A stretch of DNA of 64,000 nucleotides from Victivallales bacterium (GCA_017417585.1 JAFPYX010000034.1:1-64000), one strand, 5' to 3'. Shown: positions 1-9,383, counted from the stretch's first letter. Notes: a model not told the origin generated them from the sequence alone. Translations and numbers: made by a program.

Positions 1-99
1 GGACAAGCGGGACAAGGTAATCGCAAGCAATCGTCCCATCCGTCCCGTGTGTCTCATCCGTCCCATTTACCCGTTAGGCAAGTTAAAGATATAATTCCC
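1..99. repeat. GGCAAGTTAAAG/GGGACA palindromic element, copy 1 (cut by window edge)
   Basis: This is the right part of a repeat element seen again at 15907-16067, 36114-36150 (partial), 36870-36996 and 57341-57480. It holds GGGACA units, the conserved spacer ACAAGGTAATCGCAA, four CGTCCCAT-like units on a 9-bp period, and the terminal sequence GGCAAGTTAAAGATATA followed by ATTCCC at 77-99. The left end lies outside the window. Bases 100-294 contain no gene, repeat or convincing promoter that I can recognise. Confidence 0.75.
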
Positions 100-294
100 T
101 TTTTTGCAAACGAAATCCGAAAAATACCGGCCTTGGAACATAATACCCTAATGTCCATGTTGCCATCAAGTGGAAGTTTTCGATTCGCCGGTTCCAATTT
201 AGCTTGGTTTTAACGGTTTTTGACGAAGAGATGCCACGTCGGGAGTTATATTTAGGCAATTCACGAAAACACCTGCTTTTCATCCAAAACCATT

Positions 295-927
295 ATGAAT
301 CCACTGGAAATCCTTCTTGAGAACTATCCGCAGCTGGCTGGCTGCCGTGCGGAAATCGAGCAGACCGCGAAAATCATCATCGACTGCCAGGCGCAGGGTG
401 GAACGCTCTTCACTTGCGGCAACGGCGGCTCCTGCGCGGATGCGGACCACATCTCCGGCGAACTCCTCAAGGGCTTCTGCCGGAAGCGCCCGATGACTTC
501 CGAGGAGCGTGCGGCGCTGGCCGCCGAGTCCCCCGAGGTGGCGGAACTGCTCGGCACGAAGCTCCAGCGCGGTCTTCGGTGCATCTCGCTGATGAATTTC
601 CCCGGTGCGGGGAGCGCGGTGCGCAATGACCTCGGAGGAGATTTGGATGTGGCGCAGGTTCTCTATGCGCTGGGACGGCCGGGCGATGTGCTTTTGGGCA
701 TCTCGACCTCCGGCAATGCGAAGAATGTCCGCTATGCAGTGGCGGTGGCCCGGCTCAAGGGGATGAAGGTGTTGGGGCTGACGGGGGAGGGCGGCGGCAC
801 GCTGGGCGAGCTGGCGGATGTCGTCGTTCGCGTGCCATCGCGCGAGACCTACCGCATCCAGGAATACCACCTGCCAATCTACCACGCGATGTGCCAGATG
901 GTCGAGAACCACTTCTTCGCCGAATGA
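295..927 (+). CDS. gmhA: Phosphoheptose isomerase (GmhA-type SIS-domain protein)
   Basis: Likely converts sedoheptulose 7-phosphate to D-glycero-D-manno-heptose 7-phosphate, the first step of heptose supply for LPS inner core, in the cytoplasm. The 210-residue length fits GmhA. The SIS phosphosugar-binding motifs are visible: CGNGGSCADADHISGELLKG near residues 41-60 (the GmhA NGGSAADAQH region) and GISTSGNAKNVR near residues 132-143, followed by a C-terminal helix with QEYHLPIYHAMCQMVE. No clear Shine-Dalgarno precedes the ATG. The gene overlaps the downstream membrane glycosyltransferase in an ATGA arrangement, which suggests translational coupling and a shared envelope role. Another SIS-family isomerase remains possible. 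Confidence 0.85.
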   Translation: MNPLEILLENYPQLAGCRAEIEQTAKIIIDCQAQGGTLFTCGNGGSCADADHISGELLKGFCRKRPMTSEERAALAAESPEVAELLGTKLQRGLRCISLMNFPGAGSAVRNDLGGDLDVAQVLYALGRPGDVLLGISTSGNAKNVRYAVAVARLKGMKVLGLTGEGGGTLGELADVVVRVPSRETYRIQEYHLPIYHAMCQMVENHFFAE

Positions 928-2426
928 CCTCACGCAAAGTCAGTTGGATTGGCTTGACGGTTGCCTTGGCGATCTACCTGGCGCGGGTGTTCCCCTGGGC
1001 GACCGCGCAGCTGTGGATCGACGAGGTCATCACCTTATATAATTATGCAGGGGCTTTCCACCCCGGCACCACGCTGGGCTCCGTCTTCCGCAATTATACC
1101 CTGGCGAACAACCACATCCTCTCCACCGCCATCTACTGGTGCTGGCTGAAAGCCGTGCCCGTCTCCGCGCCTGAAATCCTGCTGCGGCTGCCGTCGCTTG
1201 TCTTCGGCGCGCTGACCCTGGCGGTCATCGTTTTCTGGTGGCGGAAATGGCTTGGGACGCGCATCGCCGTGCTGGGCGCGGTGGTCTTCGCGGCCAGCCC
1301 CGTCTTCCCCGCCTTCGCCTACCAGATCCGCGGCTATTCGCTCTCGATGCTCCTGGCCGCCGTCGGCGTGGCGCTGGTGGTGACGGTTCTTGACGAGGCG
1401 CCGAAGCGTTTCCACTGGAAAGCGCAGGCTGCGCTATTGTTATTGGGAGTGCTTCAGCCGCTGATCATGCCCTCGGCCGCGCTCTTGCCTGCCGCCTGCG
1501 CGCTCTGGCTGGCGCTTGCGCGTCGTCCCGAAGAGAGGTTGTTTGGCACAACGACTTGGCGGAGAATTGCCTCGGCAATGCCCTCCGCCCTGGGCGGGCT
1601 GCTTGGATTGGCGTATTACCTCACGCTCGGAGAACAGTTCCGGCTCGCGCGGCTGGACGCCGGAGAGATTTCCGCCGACTGGTGGACAAGCGGTTCCTCC
1701 GCCACGCATGTCCTGCTGGCAATGGCCGCCCACTTGGGCGTGCTGCTGCTGCCATTGGCATGGTCCATCTTTTTTCGAAATATAAAACAAATTTATAAAA
1801 ATAAAGTATTTATAATATTATTAAGTTGGCTTGTTGCCGAGGGCTTGATGTATTTCGCGGCCGGGCGCGCGACGGTGCCGTTCCCACGCAACTCGTTGGT
1901 CTTCTTTCCGATGGTTACCTTTGCGACTTTGCTGGCGATTCGAAGCATGCCGCGGCGTTACTGCCGCCAAGGAGCCGTTTTCAGTGCAGGGGTGCTGGTG
2001 GTGATGCTTGGCATTTCAATCACTGCCTGGCAGGAGGCTGTCTGCCTGAAGCTGGTGCGTGCCGGCGACATCCCGCAGGATTTGCTCAAGCAGCAGTACC
2101 GCGGGGATGACTCCACACGCGCCATCGTGCGCAATCTGCACGATGCCGGCCTCTGTGATACCACCTACCTTTTGGTAAGCGACAACGACGGCACGGTGGC
2201 GAAATGGCACTACGAGGTGCTGGGGCATGACCCCCGGCGGGTCTATGACCGCACGCTATTGCTGGCGAATCCGCGCTTCTGGGCGCAGCCCGACGGCATT
2301 GCATTGGTTTTCGTGTCGGCGCGACTGGCCCCCGAGGCCGACCAACTCTATGGGATAGCACAATATCCGCTGGCCCATCAATGTCTGATGGAATTGAAAT
2401 ACAGGGACTTCTACGGACCGCAGTAG
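924..2426 (+). CDS. Polytopic GT-C (GT39/ArnT-like) glycosyltransferase
   Basis: A 500-residue integral membrane protein with about ten hydrophobic segments. The N-terminal region carries LWIDEVITLYNYAG, which matches the DE motif after the first membrane helix in PMT/ArnT-like GT-C transferases; such enzymes move sugars from polyprenyl-phosphate donors onto periplasmic acceptors. The ATG at 924 overlaps the gmhA stop (ATGA), so I prefer it to the in-frame start at 891. A soluble C-terminal tail of about 130 residues follows the last helices. A short AT-rich stretch near 1770-1825 contrasts with the GC-rich surroundings. Acceptor and donor cannot be inferred; cotranscription with gmhA suggests LPS or surface-glycan modification. 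Confidence 0.7.
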   Translation: MTSRKVSWIGLTVALAIYLARVFPWATAQLWIDEVITLYNYAGAFHPGTTLGSVFRNYTLANNHILSTAIYWCWLKAVPVSAPEILLRLPSLVFGALTLAVIVFWWRKWLGTRIAVLGAVVFAASPVFPAFAYQIRGYSLSMLLAAVGVALVVTVLDEAPKRFHWKAQAALLLLGVLQPLIMPSAALLPAACALWLALARRPEERLFGTTTWRRIASAMPSALGGLLGLAYYLTLGEQFRLARLDAGEISADWWTSGSSATHVLLAMAAHLGVLLLPLAWSIFFRNIKQIYKNKVFIILLSWLVAEGLMYFAAGRATVPFPRNSLVFFPMVTFATLLAIRSMPRRYCRQGAVFSAGVLVVMLGISITAWQEAVCLKLVRAGDIPQDLLKQQYRGDDSTRAIVRNLHDAGLCDTTYLLVSDNDGTVAKWHYEVLGHDPRRVYDRTLLLANPRFWAQPDGIALVFVSARLAPEADQLYGIAQYPLAHQCLMELKYRDFYGPQ

Positions 2427-2454
2427 GCCCCCTGGTTCGCTCGAACACGAATGC

Positions 2455-2826
2455 CTAAAGTTCGGCTATGGTGTCGATTTCGACCAGCACATTCTTTGGC
2501 AGGGTCTTCACGGCCACGCAGGAACGCGCGGGGTTCGACACGAAGTATTTGGCATAGACCGCGTTGAATGCGGCGAAGTCGTTCATGTCGGCGAGGAAGC
2601 AGACCGTCTTCACGACCTTGGAGAGGTCGGTTCCGGCAGCCTCGAGGAGTGCCTGGAGGTTCTTGCAGACCTGCTCGGACTGCTCCTCGATGGTGGTGCC
2701 GTTGATGGCGCCGGTGGCAGGATCGATGGCGATCTGGCCGGAGGTATAGACCATCCCGTTGGAAATAATCGCCTGGGAATACGGCCCGATGGCGGCCGGT
2801 GCGTTTGGAGTGGAGACGATTTTCAT
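2455..2826 (-). CDS. ridA: RidA/YjgF-family enamine/imine deaminase
   Basis: A 123-residue cytosolic protein of the Rid family, which hydrolyses reactive enamine/imine intermediates such as 2-aminoacrylate released by PLP enzymes. Family hallmarks include AIGPYSQAI near residue 11, YTSGQI near residue 27, and NPARSCVAV with the conserved substrate-binding arginine, followed by the C-terminal VEIDTIA. The length is normal. It lies 43 bp downstream of the rhomboid gene on the same strand and may be cotranscribed with it, although no functional link is known. It converges with the glycosyltransferase gene across a 28-bp gap. Confidence 0.93.
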   Translation of the reverse strand: MKIVSTPNAPAAIGPYSQAIISNGMVYTSGQIAIDPATGAINGTTIEEQSEQVCKNLQALLEAAGTDLSKVVKTVCFLADMNDFAAFNAVYAKYFVSNPARSCVAVKTLPKNVLVEIDTIAEL

Positions 2827-2869
2827 AGCTCAAAAAGGGGATTGGATTTTATGTCAAATGGACGTGCCT

Positions 2870-3727
2870 TCAGCTTCCGCGCCGCCGTTTGAGCTCCTCG
2901 CTGGACTGCCGCAGGAATTCCTTTTCGTCTTCCGTGAGCTGGTAGTATCCCTGACGGGACATCTTGTCGAGGATGCGGTTGAGTTCGTCCTGGCTGAATA
3001 CGAAAGGCTTGGTGCTTCTCGGCGGGGCGGCACGCGGGGGCTCGGCTGCGGCGCTCCGTCCTGCCGAGGGAGGCCTTCTCCTTCCTCTCGTAAAGAGGTT
3101 TTGCAGTGGTTTCAGCATGAAGAGCAGTCCTCCGAGCGCTCCGCCGAGGTGCGCCAGATGTGCGACATTGCCTCCGGCTCCGCTGAGGGAGTAGAGAACT
3201 TCGATGGCGCAATAGATCACCACCATCACCCAGAGTCTGATGGGGATGGGGGGGAAGAGCAGGAACATCCGCGCCTGCGGGAAGGCGATTGCGGCGGCGA
3301 CCATCAGCCCGAAGAGCGAGCCGGAGGCGCCCACACAGATTGCCACATTGTTCCAGTTGGCCAGCGCGAAAAGAATCCCGCCGAGAACCCCGCTGAAGAA
3401 ATAGAGCGCGAGGGTCTTGGGTTTGCCAAGGCGCTGTTCAACCATCCCGCCGAATAGCCAGACGCCGTACATGTTGAAGAAAAGATGCCAGAAGTCCGCA
3501 TGGAGGAATTGGTAGGTCACCAGCCGCCAGAGCTGCCAGACGACGGAAGGACTGCCGGTCAGAAGCGCACCGCCCTCTACCAGCAGGCTGTTGGAACTTC
3601 CGCCTGTCAATGCAGTCAGAAAAAAGACCGCCAGATTGGTGACGATGATCAGAAACACGGCGCTGTGGCGCTGCCAGAAGTTGTCGCTGGATGGGCGTTG
3701 ATTGAAATAGTCGCGGTCGCTGAGCAT
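2870..3727 (-). CDS. Rhomboid-family intramembrane serine protease
   Basis: A 285-residue polytopic membrane protein. Conserved rhomboid features are HADFWHLFFNMYGVWLFG near residues 76-93, the catalytic serine in GASGSLFG (about S135), and the catalytic histidine in NVAHLAHLGGALGG (about H193). Rhomboids cleave single-pass membrane proteins within the bilayer. A soluble C-terminal extension of about 75 residues follows; its last 45 residues (FSQDELNRILDKMSRQGYY onward) form a short helical domain often attached to rhomboids of Bacteroidota and related phyla. ridA follows 43 bp downstream. The start is the first ATG of the open frame; no strong Shine-Dalgarno is seen. Substrates are unknown. 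Confidence 0.9.
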   Translation of the reverse strand: MLSDRDYFNQRPSSDNFWQRHSAVFLIIVTNLAVFFLTALTGGSSNSLLVEGGALLTGSPSVVWQLWRLVTYQFLHADFWHLFFNMYGVWLFGGMVEQRLGKPKTLALYFFSGVLGGILFALANWNNVAICVGASGSLFGLMVAAAIAFPQARMFLLFPPIPIRLWVMVVIYCAIEVLYSLSGAGGNVAHLAHLGGALGGLLFMLKPLQNLFTRGRRRPPSAGRSAAAEPPRAAPPRSTKPFVFSQDELNRILDKMSRQGYYQLTEDEKEFLRQSSEELKRRRGS

Positions 3728-3812
3728 CGCGGAAAGACAAAAGAGAACGGAGGCGTTTCTGCGCGGTTAAAAGCGCAGTACTTAATCGTGTAGGAAATAA
3801 TAATATAACACC

Positions 3813-5699
3813 TTATTTTTCTATGTTAACATGGATAGTGATTTTCGCTGGGCCAACTAGATAGATGAGTTCTGGGCCGACCCGAAGCGTTTTGACGGGA
3901 ATCCCGCATGGCTGTCCGTAGAGATTGAAGGCGTCCGTGATGTCCCCCTCAGTGGCTATTGTACATTCCGCAGGAAAAACTGAAGTCCAAATGGCATGGC
4001 AGCGCGTGCCGTCGGGAGTGCTCCATTCGGCATGATAGATTTGGTCTGTGATGGTTAGGTCAGGGCGGGTGGAGCCATTTGGACAGAGTTTTGCCAGAGT
4101 CTGGAAGGCATGATAGGCTGGCTTGGGCGAGAGGTCGCGGTGCGCGATTCCGAAATGATGCTCCCGTTCCATGGGATCGCCTTCCCATGCGCGGAAATTA
4201 TACCAGAAGACGCGCTCTGCACCCGCTGCAAGGGCAATCAGGTAGGTTCGTGGAAGATATTCCGCCTGAAGTTCCGGAGAAACGCACACTCCGCGGTTCA
4301 TTTCCGTGCTGACGACAAGGTTGCCCTTAAGGTCGCTGTTGAGTTCATAGAGGGCAATGATGGGTGCCTCGAAGCCGTTGTCTCCTGCGAGCACGATGGG
4401 CGTGAAGGAGTCGCCAGGCTTGAGGTTGCGGTCGTCCAGGAAACGGATGCCCGCCTTGCCCGTCCAGCGGTTTGGCAGCGCGTCCTCAAAGCCTGGCGCG
4501 GCTTTCTGGAAAGTCATGTTTTCCGACACTCCGGGATGCGTCCACCAGGCTTTCCAGGCGAGGTGGAAACTGGCGGTATAGCGGTCGTTGACCTGCACAT
4601 TGCGGAGGGTGCCGTCCGGTTGGGTCTGGACATCATAATAGAAAGGCAAACCGCAGGGCAGTAGCAATGTGCCTCCTTTGGCGAGGTAGGCGCGGAGCGC
4701 ATCGTGATATCGGCTGGGGAAGGACTCGTTGCTGGTGGGCACCAGGACGGGGTATTCCTCTGGCGACAGCGTGGCGATTTCGTCCAGGGAAATGGGTTGA
4801 TATCCGGTGAAGAAGTGCCCGATGTAGTAGGGCGGGCGCTGTCCTCCGCCTCGTTTGTCCAGCACGACGGCGAGGCGGTGCTTTCCTTCGGGGATGCCGA
4901 GATGTCGGAAAGCGGCAATCACGGCATCGGTGAATAGGCCGTCCGACGCATTGTCCGGTTTGGCGGTTGACCATCCGATTTCAGTGATCCAAATGGGCTT
5001 GTCAGCGCAGCCGTGCCGTTTCATCGCTTCTTGGAGCGCTTGCATCTGTTGAAGAATCTGCTCTGGCGTATCGCCAGGTTGGTAGGGATGAATGTTCATG
5101 ATGTCGAAGCAATCGGCGGCTCCTGCCTGAAACGATGCCTCGATGTAGTCGAGTGGGACACCGGACGTGCCTCCATAAAGCACCTGCAACTTCGGGTCGA
5201 TGGCCTTGATGACCTCGTAACTGCGCTTTAAGAGCAGTGCATAATCCTCTGGGCGCGCTGGCTCTTCCCAGAAGCCGTTCGGCTCGTTCCAGACCTCCCA
5301 ATGACGCAGAATGCCACTGTAGCGGCTGACCGTCCGGCGGACATACTCACTCCACTTGTCCAAGTGCTGATAGGCGGGATGCGCCCACGAGACATCGTAG
5401 TCCAGAATCGGCAGCAGCTGGACGTCGTTTGTTCGGACAATGTCCAGCAGCGTGTCCAACCGGCTGTAATTCCAATCATCCGGGGTGTTCTGGATGCCAT
5501 CCCAATTGAAATCCGTGCGAATCCATTTCAGGGGAATTTTGTCCAGTCGATGGATTTCGTCTTCAGCGATGGACAACTCACCGAGGCTGATATGGGCGCA
5601 GATTCCGTATGGATCGTGCAGATGGTCATCCGCAACCAGCAGGACACCAAGAACAAGTCCGCAGGCAAACAGGATTCGGTGGGGGGATTTCAAAAGCAT
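3813..5699 (-). CDS. GH-A clan glycoside hydrolase with inserted amidotransferase-like domain
   Basis: A 628-residue protein with an N-terminal hydrophobic signal or anchor (residues 6-23). A (beta/alpha)8 barrel of the GH-A clan is supported by EVWNEPNG with the putative acid/base E139 and by WITEIGWS with the putative nucleophile E240, placed as in GH5/GH39/GH53-like enzymes. Residues of about 265-345 look like a class I glutamine-amidotransferase or ThuA-like Rossmann unit (VLVPTSNE, LAKGGTLLLP), inserted before the last barrel elements. After it the protein resumes with VVSTEMNRG and VFWYNFRAWEG. Substrate cannot be assigned. The gene is transcribed away from the GH42-like gene across a 193-bp intergenic region, so the two could share a regulatory region. 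Confidence 0.75.
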   Translation of the reverse strand: MLLKSPHRILFACGLVLGVLLVADDHLHDPYGICAHISLGELSIAEDEIHRLDKIPLKWIRTDFNWDGIQNTPDDWNYSRLDTLLDIVRTNDVQLLPILDYDVSWAHPAYQHLDKWSEYVRRTVSRYSGILRHWEVWNEPNGFWEEPARPEDYALLLKRSYEVIKAIDPKLQVLYGGTSGVPLDYIEASFQAGAADCFDIMNIHPYQPGDTPEQILQQMQALQEAMKRHGCADKPIWITEIGWSTAKPDNASDGLFTDAVIAAFRHLGIPEGKHRLAVVLDKRGGGQRPPYYIGHFFTGYQPISLDEIATLSPEEYPVLVPTSNESFPSRYHDALRAYLAKGGTLLLPCGLPFYYDVQTQPDGTLRNVQVNDRYTASFHLAWKAWWTHPGVSENMTFQKAAPGFEDALPNRWTGKAGIRFLDDRNLKPGDSFTPIVLAGDNGFEAPIIALYELNSDLKGNLVVSTEMNRGVCVSPELQAEYLPRTYLIALAAGAERVFWYNFRAWEGDPMEREHHFGIAHRDLSPKPAYHAFQTLAKLCPNGSTRPDLTITDQIYHAEWSTPDGTRCHAIWTSVFPAECTIATEGDITDAFNLYGQPCGIPVKTLRVGPELIYLVGPAKITIHVNIEK

Positions 5700-5892
5700 A
5701 GGTGGGAAAAGTATTAGTAGTTGGCTCGATAACTTTGTGTTTAAAATACTTTGTTGCGGAATTTTGGCGAAACAAAACCGAAGTAAATTCCAGTTTTTGT
5801 GATGACATTTGGTTCAATGATGGTAAATGTTTGGAGAAATCATTAGATTATGGCAACGGCGGTTTACAGTAAACTTTGGAGAATAGTTTCTT

Positions 5893-8800
5893 ATGTTTTT
5901 CCCTGAAATGCGAGTGCTTGTGCAACATCGTTTTCTTTCGATTTTTTCTCTCTTCCTCCTCCTGTCCTGCCTGTCGCTGTTCGCGCAGAGCGAGTGCGTG
6001 ATCTACGACGGCGCGAGTGCCTCGTGCTGGGAGACGCAGCTGCCGCGCGACATGGTCAGCGTGGACTTCGACTACGAGGAATTGCGCTACGACGCCGAGG
6101 CGAAGACCCTGGATTGGCGATATCGCCGCCGTGGCGCGGACGAGCTCACGCAGAACCTCGTGCGCTACGCGCCGATCGGCTTCGCGCCTGCGCAGCAGTT
6201 CGTGGTGGAGATGCGGAACCTGAGTCCCGTGGCGGTCACGGTGAACTGCGGCGTGCGTTTCCACGGCGAGGGAGGCATCGGCTGGCTCAACGACTCCCTG
6301 CGCGTCTATGACCCGTTGCACGAATTGCCCAATGACGGCGAGTGGCACACGCTCGTCTTCAACTGCGTGCAACGCGGCCCGCTGGTCCAGAAGGGCTTCC
6401 CGAAACCCTTCCTGGACATCCGCACGAACGGCTTCCCTGCGAATACGCCGATGCACTTCCAGATCCGCAAGGTCGTTGCCCGCGACCCTGAAGCCGTCCA
6501 GGGTGTGTTGGAGCCCGCGCTCAGCCTTCCCGCGACGCTGGAGGCCGGCGAGCCGTTGCGTTTCCCCGAACAGCGCGTGCGCTTCGCGGGAACCCAGCCC
6601 GCCGACCCGCGTGCGTGGCTGGAGGTCGCTGCCGCCGACGGCAATGGAACGCCGCTGCGGATTCCCTTCACGAAAATTGCCGTGGAAGGCGATACGTGGG
6701 TGCTAGGGGAAGAGGAGTTGCCAATAACCAAATATCTGTTTGACAATGAATATATTGTGTCAATTCATTGCGGAGAGGCCGTGCCGACGGGCGGTGAACA
6801 GCGCATCCGCATCTACGGCCATGCGACGACCGAATTGAGCCGTGTGGAGGTCAAGGAGCATCTTGGCTCTCCCATCCTGCACATCAACGACGAACCCTAC
6901 TGCGGGATGATGCGGGCGACCTACGCGCCTGGCCTCCTGGGTGCCAAGGCATTCTACGAGAGCGGATTGCGCATCCTGGGCTTTTGCAGCAACGCCAACG
7001 AGCAGGGCTACTACCTTTCGCGGACGGTCGCAGTATCCCCTGGCAAGATGGACTATCGTGAGTTCGACGAACGCGCCCAGGAGATGCTCGCCGTGGCTCC
7101 CGACGCCTATCTGATTCCACGCATCTACTTGAGCGCACCCGAATGGTGGCTGCGCGAGCATCCAGAGGCGGTCGTGGTCGAGGAGACTGCGGACGGCGTG
7201 CGGCGGCCGTTCTTCTACGACGGCGGTCGCCCGTGTCCCAGCTGGTTCTCGCAGGCATGGCGTGACTACACGAGCGACTGCCTTGCAAGTCTGGTCTCGC
7301 ACATCCGTCAGAGTCCCTATGCGGACCGCGTGCTGGGCTTCGTGCTGGCCTCCGGTTCCACCGAGGAGTGGGACTCCTGGAGCGGTCAACCGCACCGCTG
7401 GGTGGACTACTCGCCCGCCGCCCGCGACGCCTTCCGCGCCTGGCTCAAGGCGAAATACCAGACCGACAAGGCGTTGCAGGACGCCTGGCATGACGAGACC
7501 GCGACGCTGGCCTCCGTCGAACTGCCAACCTACGCGGAGCGCGCCGATACCGTGCCTTCCGGCGCGGATTTGCGGTCGCCGAAAGACTCCAAGGACTTGC
7601 GTTGCACGGACTACTACCTTTGGACCGCCGAGGCCACCGCCGACTGCATCGCGCAATTCTGCCATGCGGTCAAGGCGGCCTCGGAGAACCGCTTGGTGTG
7701 CGGACCATTCTACGGCTATTCGCTGGAGCTGCAGAACGACCCACGCCTCTTGAACTCCGGCCATCTGGCCATCTGGAAGCTCCTCGACAACCCCGATGTG
7801 GATTTCCTTTGCGGTCCGACGGACTACCGCTACCGCCACACCGGCCACGGCGGAGACTTCCCCAAAGGCACGGAGCCGAAGCTAGACTTGCCGAAGAATT
7901 TGGCGAACACGGTGGTGAACCCCTGGTACGTCTATCACGCCGGAACCCCGATGACGCTTGGGCCGCAACATTCGCTGAAGCTTCACAACAAATTCTGGTT
8001 CACGGAGATGGACTACCGTACCAGCGATACGCCGTGCGAGCTGGACTACTGTGGACGGCCCGCCGACCTCCAGGGCGACCTCGACCAGCAGGAGAAGGTC
8101 GCCGTCCATACCCTCTGTACCGGTTCGATGCAGTGGTGGTTTGACGTGGGATATGTGCGCTTCGACAACCCGAAGGTGCTTGCCTGCATCAAGAACATCA
8201 TGCGCGCAATCGACGAGGGCATCCGAAACTACGACCGCACCAGCGAGGCGGAAATCGCCGTCATCGTGGACGAGCGGTCTTTCGCGCATCTTCGCCCCAA
8301 CTCGCCGCTCTCCCTGGAGATGTGCTCCATCCAGAGCCCTCACCTCGAACGCCTGGGGGCGACCGTGGAATACTATTTGGCCGATGACCTGGAGAGGCTC
8401 CCCGAACGCTTCCGGATGGTCTTCGTTACGACCTCCTTCGCACCCACCGAGGCGCAGGCCGCCGCGCTGAGGAAGCTCCGCAAGGACGGTCGCGTGTTTA
8501 TCTACATGTACGGCCCGGGGCTGTATCCCTTCCGCGAGGGGCTCACGCCTGCGCAGTCCATGCAGGAGTTCACCGGAATGCCCCTCGCCGTGGACTTCAA
8601 GCCGACATTCTGCCGCGCGGTCATCGACGCGCCGGATGGCAAGTGGCTGCCCAAGTCCCTGAAGGGCAAGAAGCTCATCCGCGACTGGCACCACATCGGC
8701 CGCAACCCCAAGGGAGTTCCGACCATCAATCCATTCGTCTATGCCAAGAGCGCCCAACCCCATACGCGCATTCTGGCACACTACGGCGACGGACGTGGCG

Positions 8801-9114
8801 CACTGGCCGTCTATGACGGCGGCGACTGGACAGGCCTGTGGGCGGGCGTGGACGAACTTCCGCGAGAGCTGCTGCTCGCGGCATGCGAGAAGGCCGGCGT
8901 CCATCGCTATTGCGACGACCCCGCGCTGGTGTGGGCGACGAAGGGAATGATCGGCGTTTGCGTGGAGCAGGGCGGCGACTACACCATTCGCCTCAAGCAC
9001 CCCGCCAGGGTCCGCGACGCACTGACCAACGAGACCTTCGTCACCGACGACTCAGGCGCATTCACCGCGCCCTTCCGCAACAACCAGACTAGACTTTTCT
9101 TCCTGGAGAAGTAG
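5893..9114 (+). CDS. Large secreted GH42-like (beta-galactosidase family) glycosidase
   Basis: A 1073-residue protein with a signal peptide (hydrophobic stretch SIFSLFLLLSCLSLFA). About 330 residues of beta-sandwich-like sequence precede a TIM barrel resembling GH42: GFVLASGSTEEWDSW with a candidate acid/base near E491, FRAWLKAKYQTDKALQDAW (a segment typical of GH42 enzymes), and WFTEMDYRTS with a candidate nucleophile near E705. Residues of about 790-900 resemble the GH42 trimerisation/Rossmann domain (AEIAVIVDERS, VFVTTSFAPTEAQAAALRKL). GGAGA at 5878-5882 supports the ATG at 5893; an ATG at 5908 is an alternative. Other members of this superfamily act on diverse beta-glycans, so the substrate is open. 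The next gene belongs to a different cassette. Confidence 0.8.
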   Translation: MFFPEMRVLVQHRFLSIFSLFLLLSCLSLFAQSECVIYDGASASCWETQLPRDMVSVDFDYEELRYDAEAKTLDWRYRRRGADELTQNLVRYAPIGFAPAQQFVVEMRNLSPVAVTVNCGVRFHGEGGIGWLNDSLRVYDPLHELPNDGEWHTLVFNCVQRGPLVQKGFPKPFLDIRTNGFPANTPMHFQIRKVVARDPEAVQGVLEPALSLPATLEAGEPLRFPEQRVRFAGTQPADPRAWLEVAAADGNGTPLRIPFTKIAVEGDTWVLGEEELPITKYLFDNEYIVSIHCGEAVPTGGEQRIRIYGHATTELSRVEVKEHLGSPILHINDEPYCGMMRATYAPGLLGAKAFYESGLRILGFCSNANEQGYYLSRTVAVSPGKMDYREFDERAQEMLAVAPDAYLIPRIYLSAPEWWLREHPEAVVVEETADGVRRPFFYDGGRPCPSWFSQAWRDYTSDCLASLVSHIRQSPYADRVLGFVLASGSTEEWDSWSGQPHRWVDYSPAARDAFRAWLKAKYQTDKALQDAWHDETATLASVELPTYAERADTVPSGADLRSPKDSKDLRCTDYYLWTAEATADCIAQFCHAVKAASENRLVCGPFYGYSLELQNDPRLLNSGHLAIWKLLDNPDVDFLCGPTDYRYRHTGHGGDFPKGTEPKLDLPKNLANTVVNPWYVYHAGTPMTLGPQHSLKLHNKFWFTEMDYRTSDTPCELDYCGRPADLQGDLDQQEKVAVHTLCTGSMQWWFDVGYVRFDNPKVLACIKNIMRAIDEGIRNYDRTSEAEIAVIVDERSFAHLRPNSPLSLEMCSIQSPHLERLGATVEYYLADDLERLPERFRMVFVTTSFAPTEAQAAALRKLRKDGRVFIYMYGPGLYPFREGLTPAQSMQEFTGMPLAVDFKPTFCRAVIDAPDGKWLPKSLKGKKLIRDWHHIGRNPKGVPTINPFVYAKSAQPHTRILAHYGDGRGALAVYDGGDWTGLWAGVDELPRELLLAACEKAGVHRYCDDPALVWATKGMIGVCVEQGGDYTIRLKHPARVRDALTNETFVTDDSGAFTAPFRNNQTRLFFLEK

Positions 9115-9120
9115 TTTCTA

Positions 9121-9224
9121 CCTGAGTCTGTGAATTGTGGATGGATGTACTGCCGGCGTCCCGCCGACAGAGAATGCGTTGTGCTGGCGCCTCGCCAGCA
9201 CAGAGTAAAATTCATGGATTCAGG
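9121..9224. repeat. 104-bp hairpin (MITE-like) element, copy A
   Basis: A 104-bp unit with imperfect terminal inverted repeats, CCTGAGTCTGTGAATT at 9121-9136 and AATTCATGGATTCAGG at 9209-9224. Internally it holds two GC-rich hairpins, one around CTGCCGGCG/CGCCGACAG and one with a perfect 9-bp stem GTGCTGGCG/CGCCAGCAC at 9181-9201. An element of exactly the same length lies at 16202-16305. It starts 6 bp after the GH42-like stop codon, so it could also act as a transcript-end structure. Confidence 0.85.
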
Positions 9225-9318
9225 ATTATTCCTTTGAAAAACGTCCCCGAAACAACCATTATTCCTTTGAAAAACGTCCCCGAAATAGCCATTATTCCTT
9301 TGAAAAAGTGCATTGTGC
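9225..9318. repeat. 33-bp tandem direct repeats upstream of the methyltransferase operon
   Basis: ATTATTCCTTTGAAAAACG is repeated on a 33-bp period: two almost identical full units separated only by small changes (CCCCGAAACAACC versus CCCCGAAATAGCC), then a third partial unit that diverges after TTTGAAAAA. The array ends about 65 bp before the methyltransferase ATG. A 33-bp period is close to three helical turns, so a protein binding each unit would sit on one DNA face; this is inference. Confidence 0.8.
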
Positions 9319-9383
9319 TTCCCTATCTTACCAAAATGCATTATTTTATGGCAAAACACCATTTCCCCATTAACTGACCATTC

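Noticed and set aside
83..283. 66-codon minus-strand open frame at the window start
   Set aside because: No ribosome site or recognisable domain, and it overlaps the end of a repeat element.
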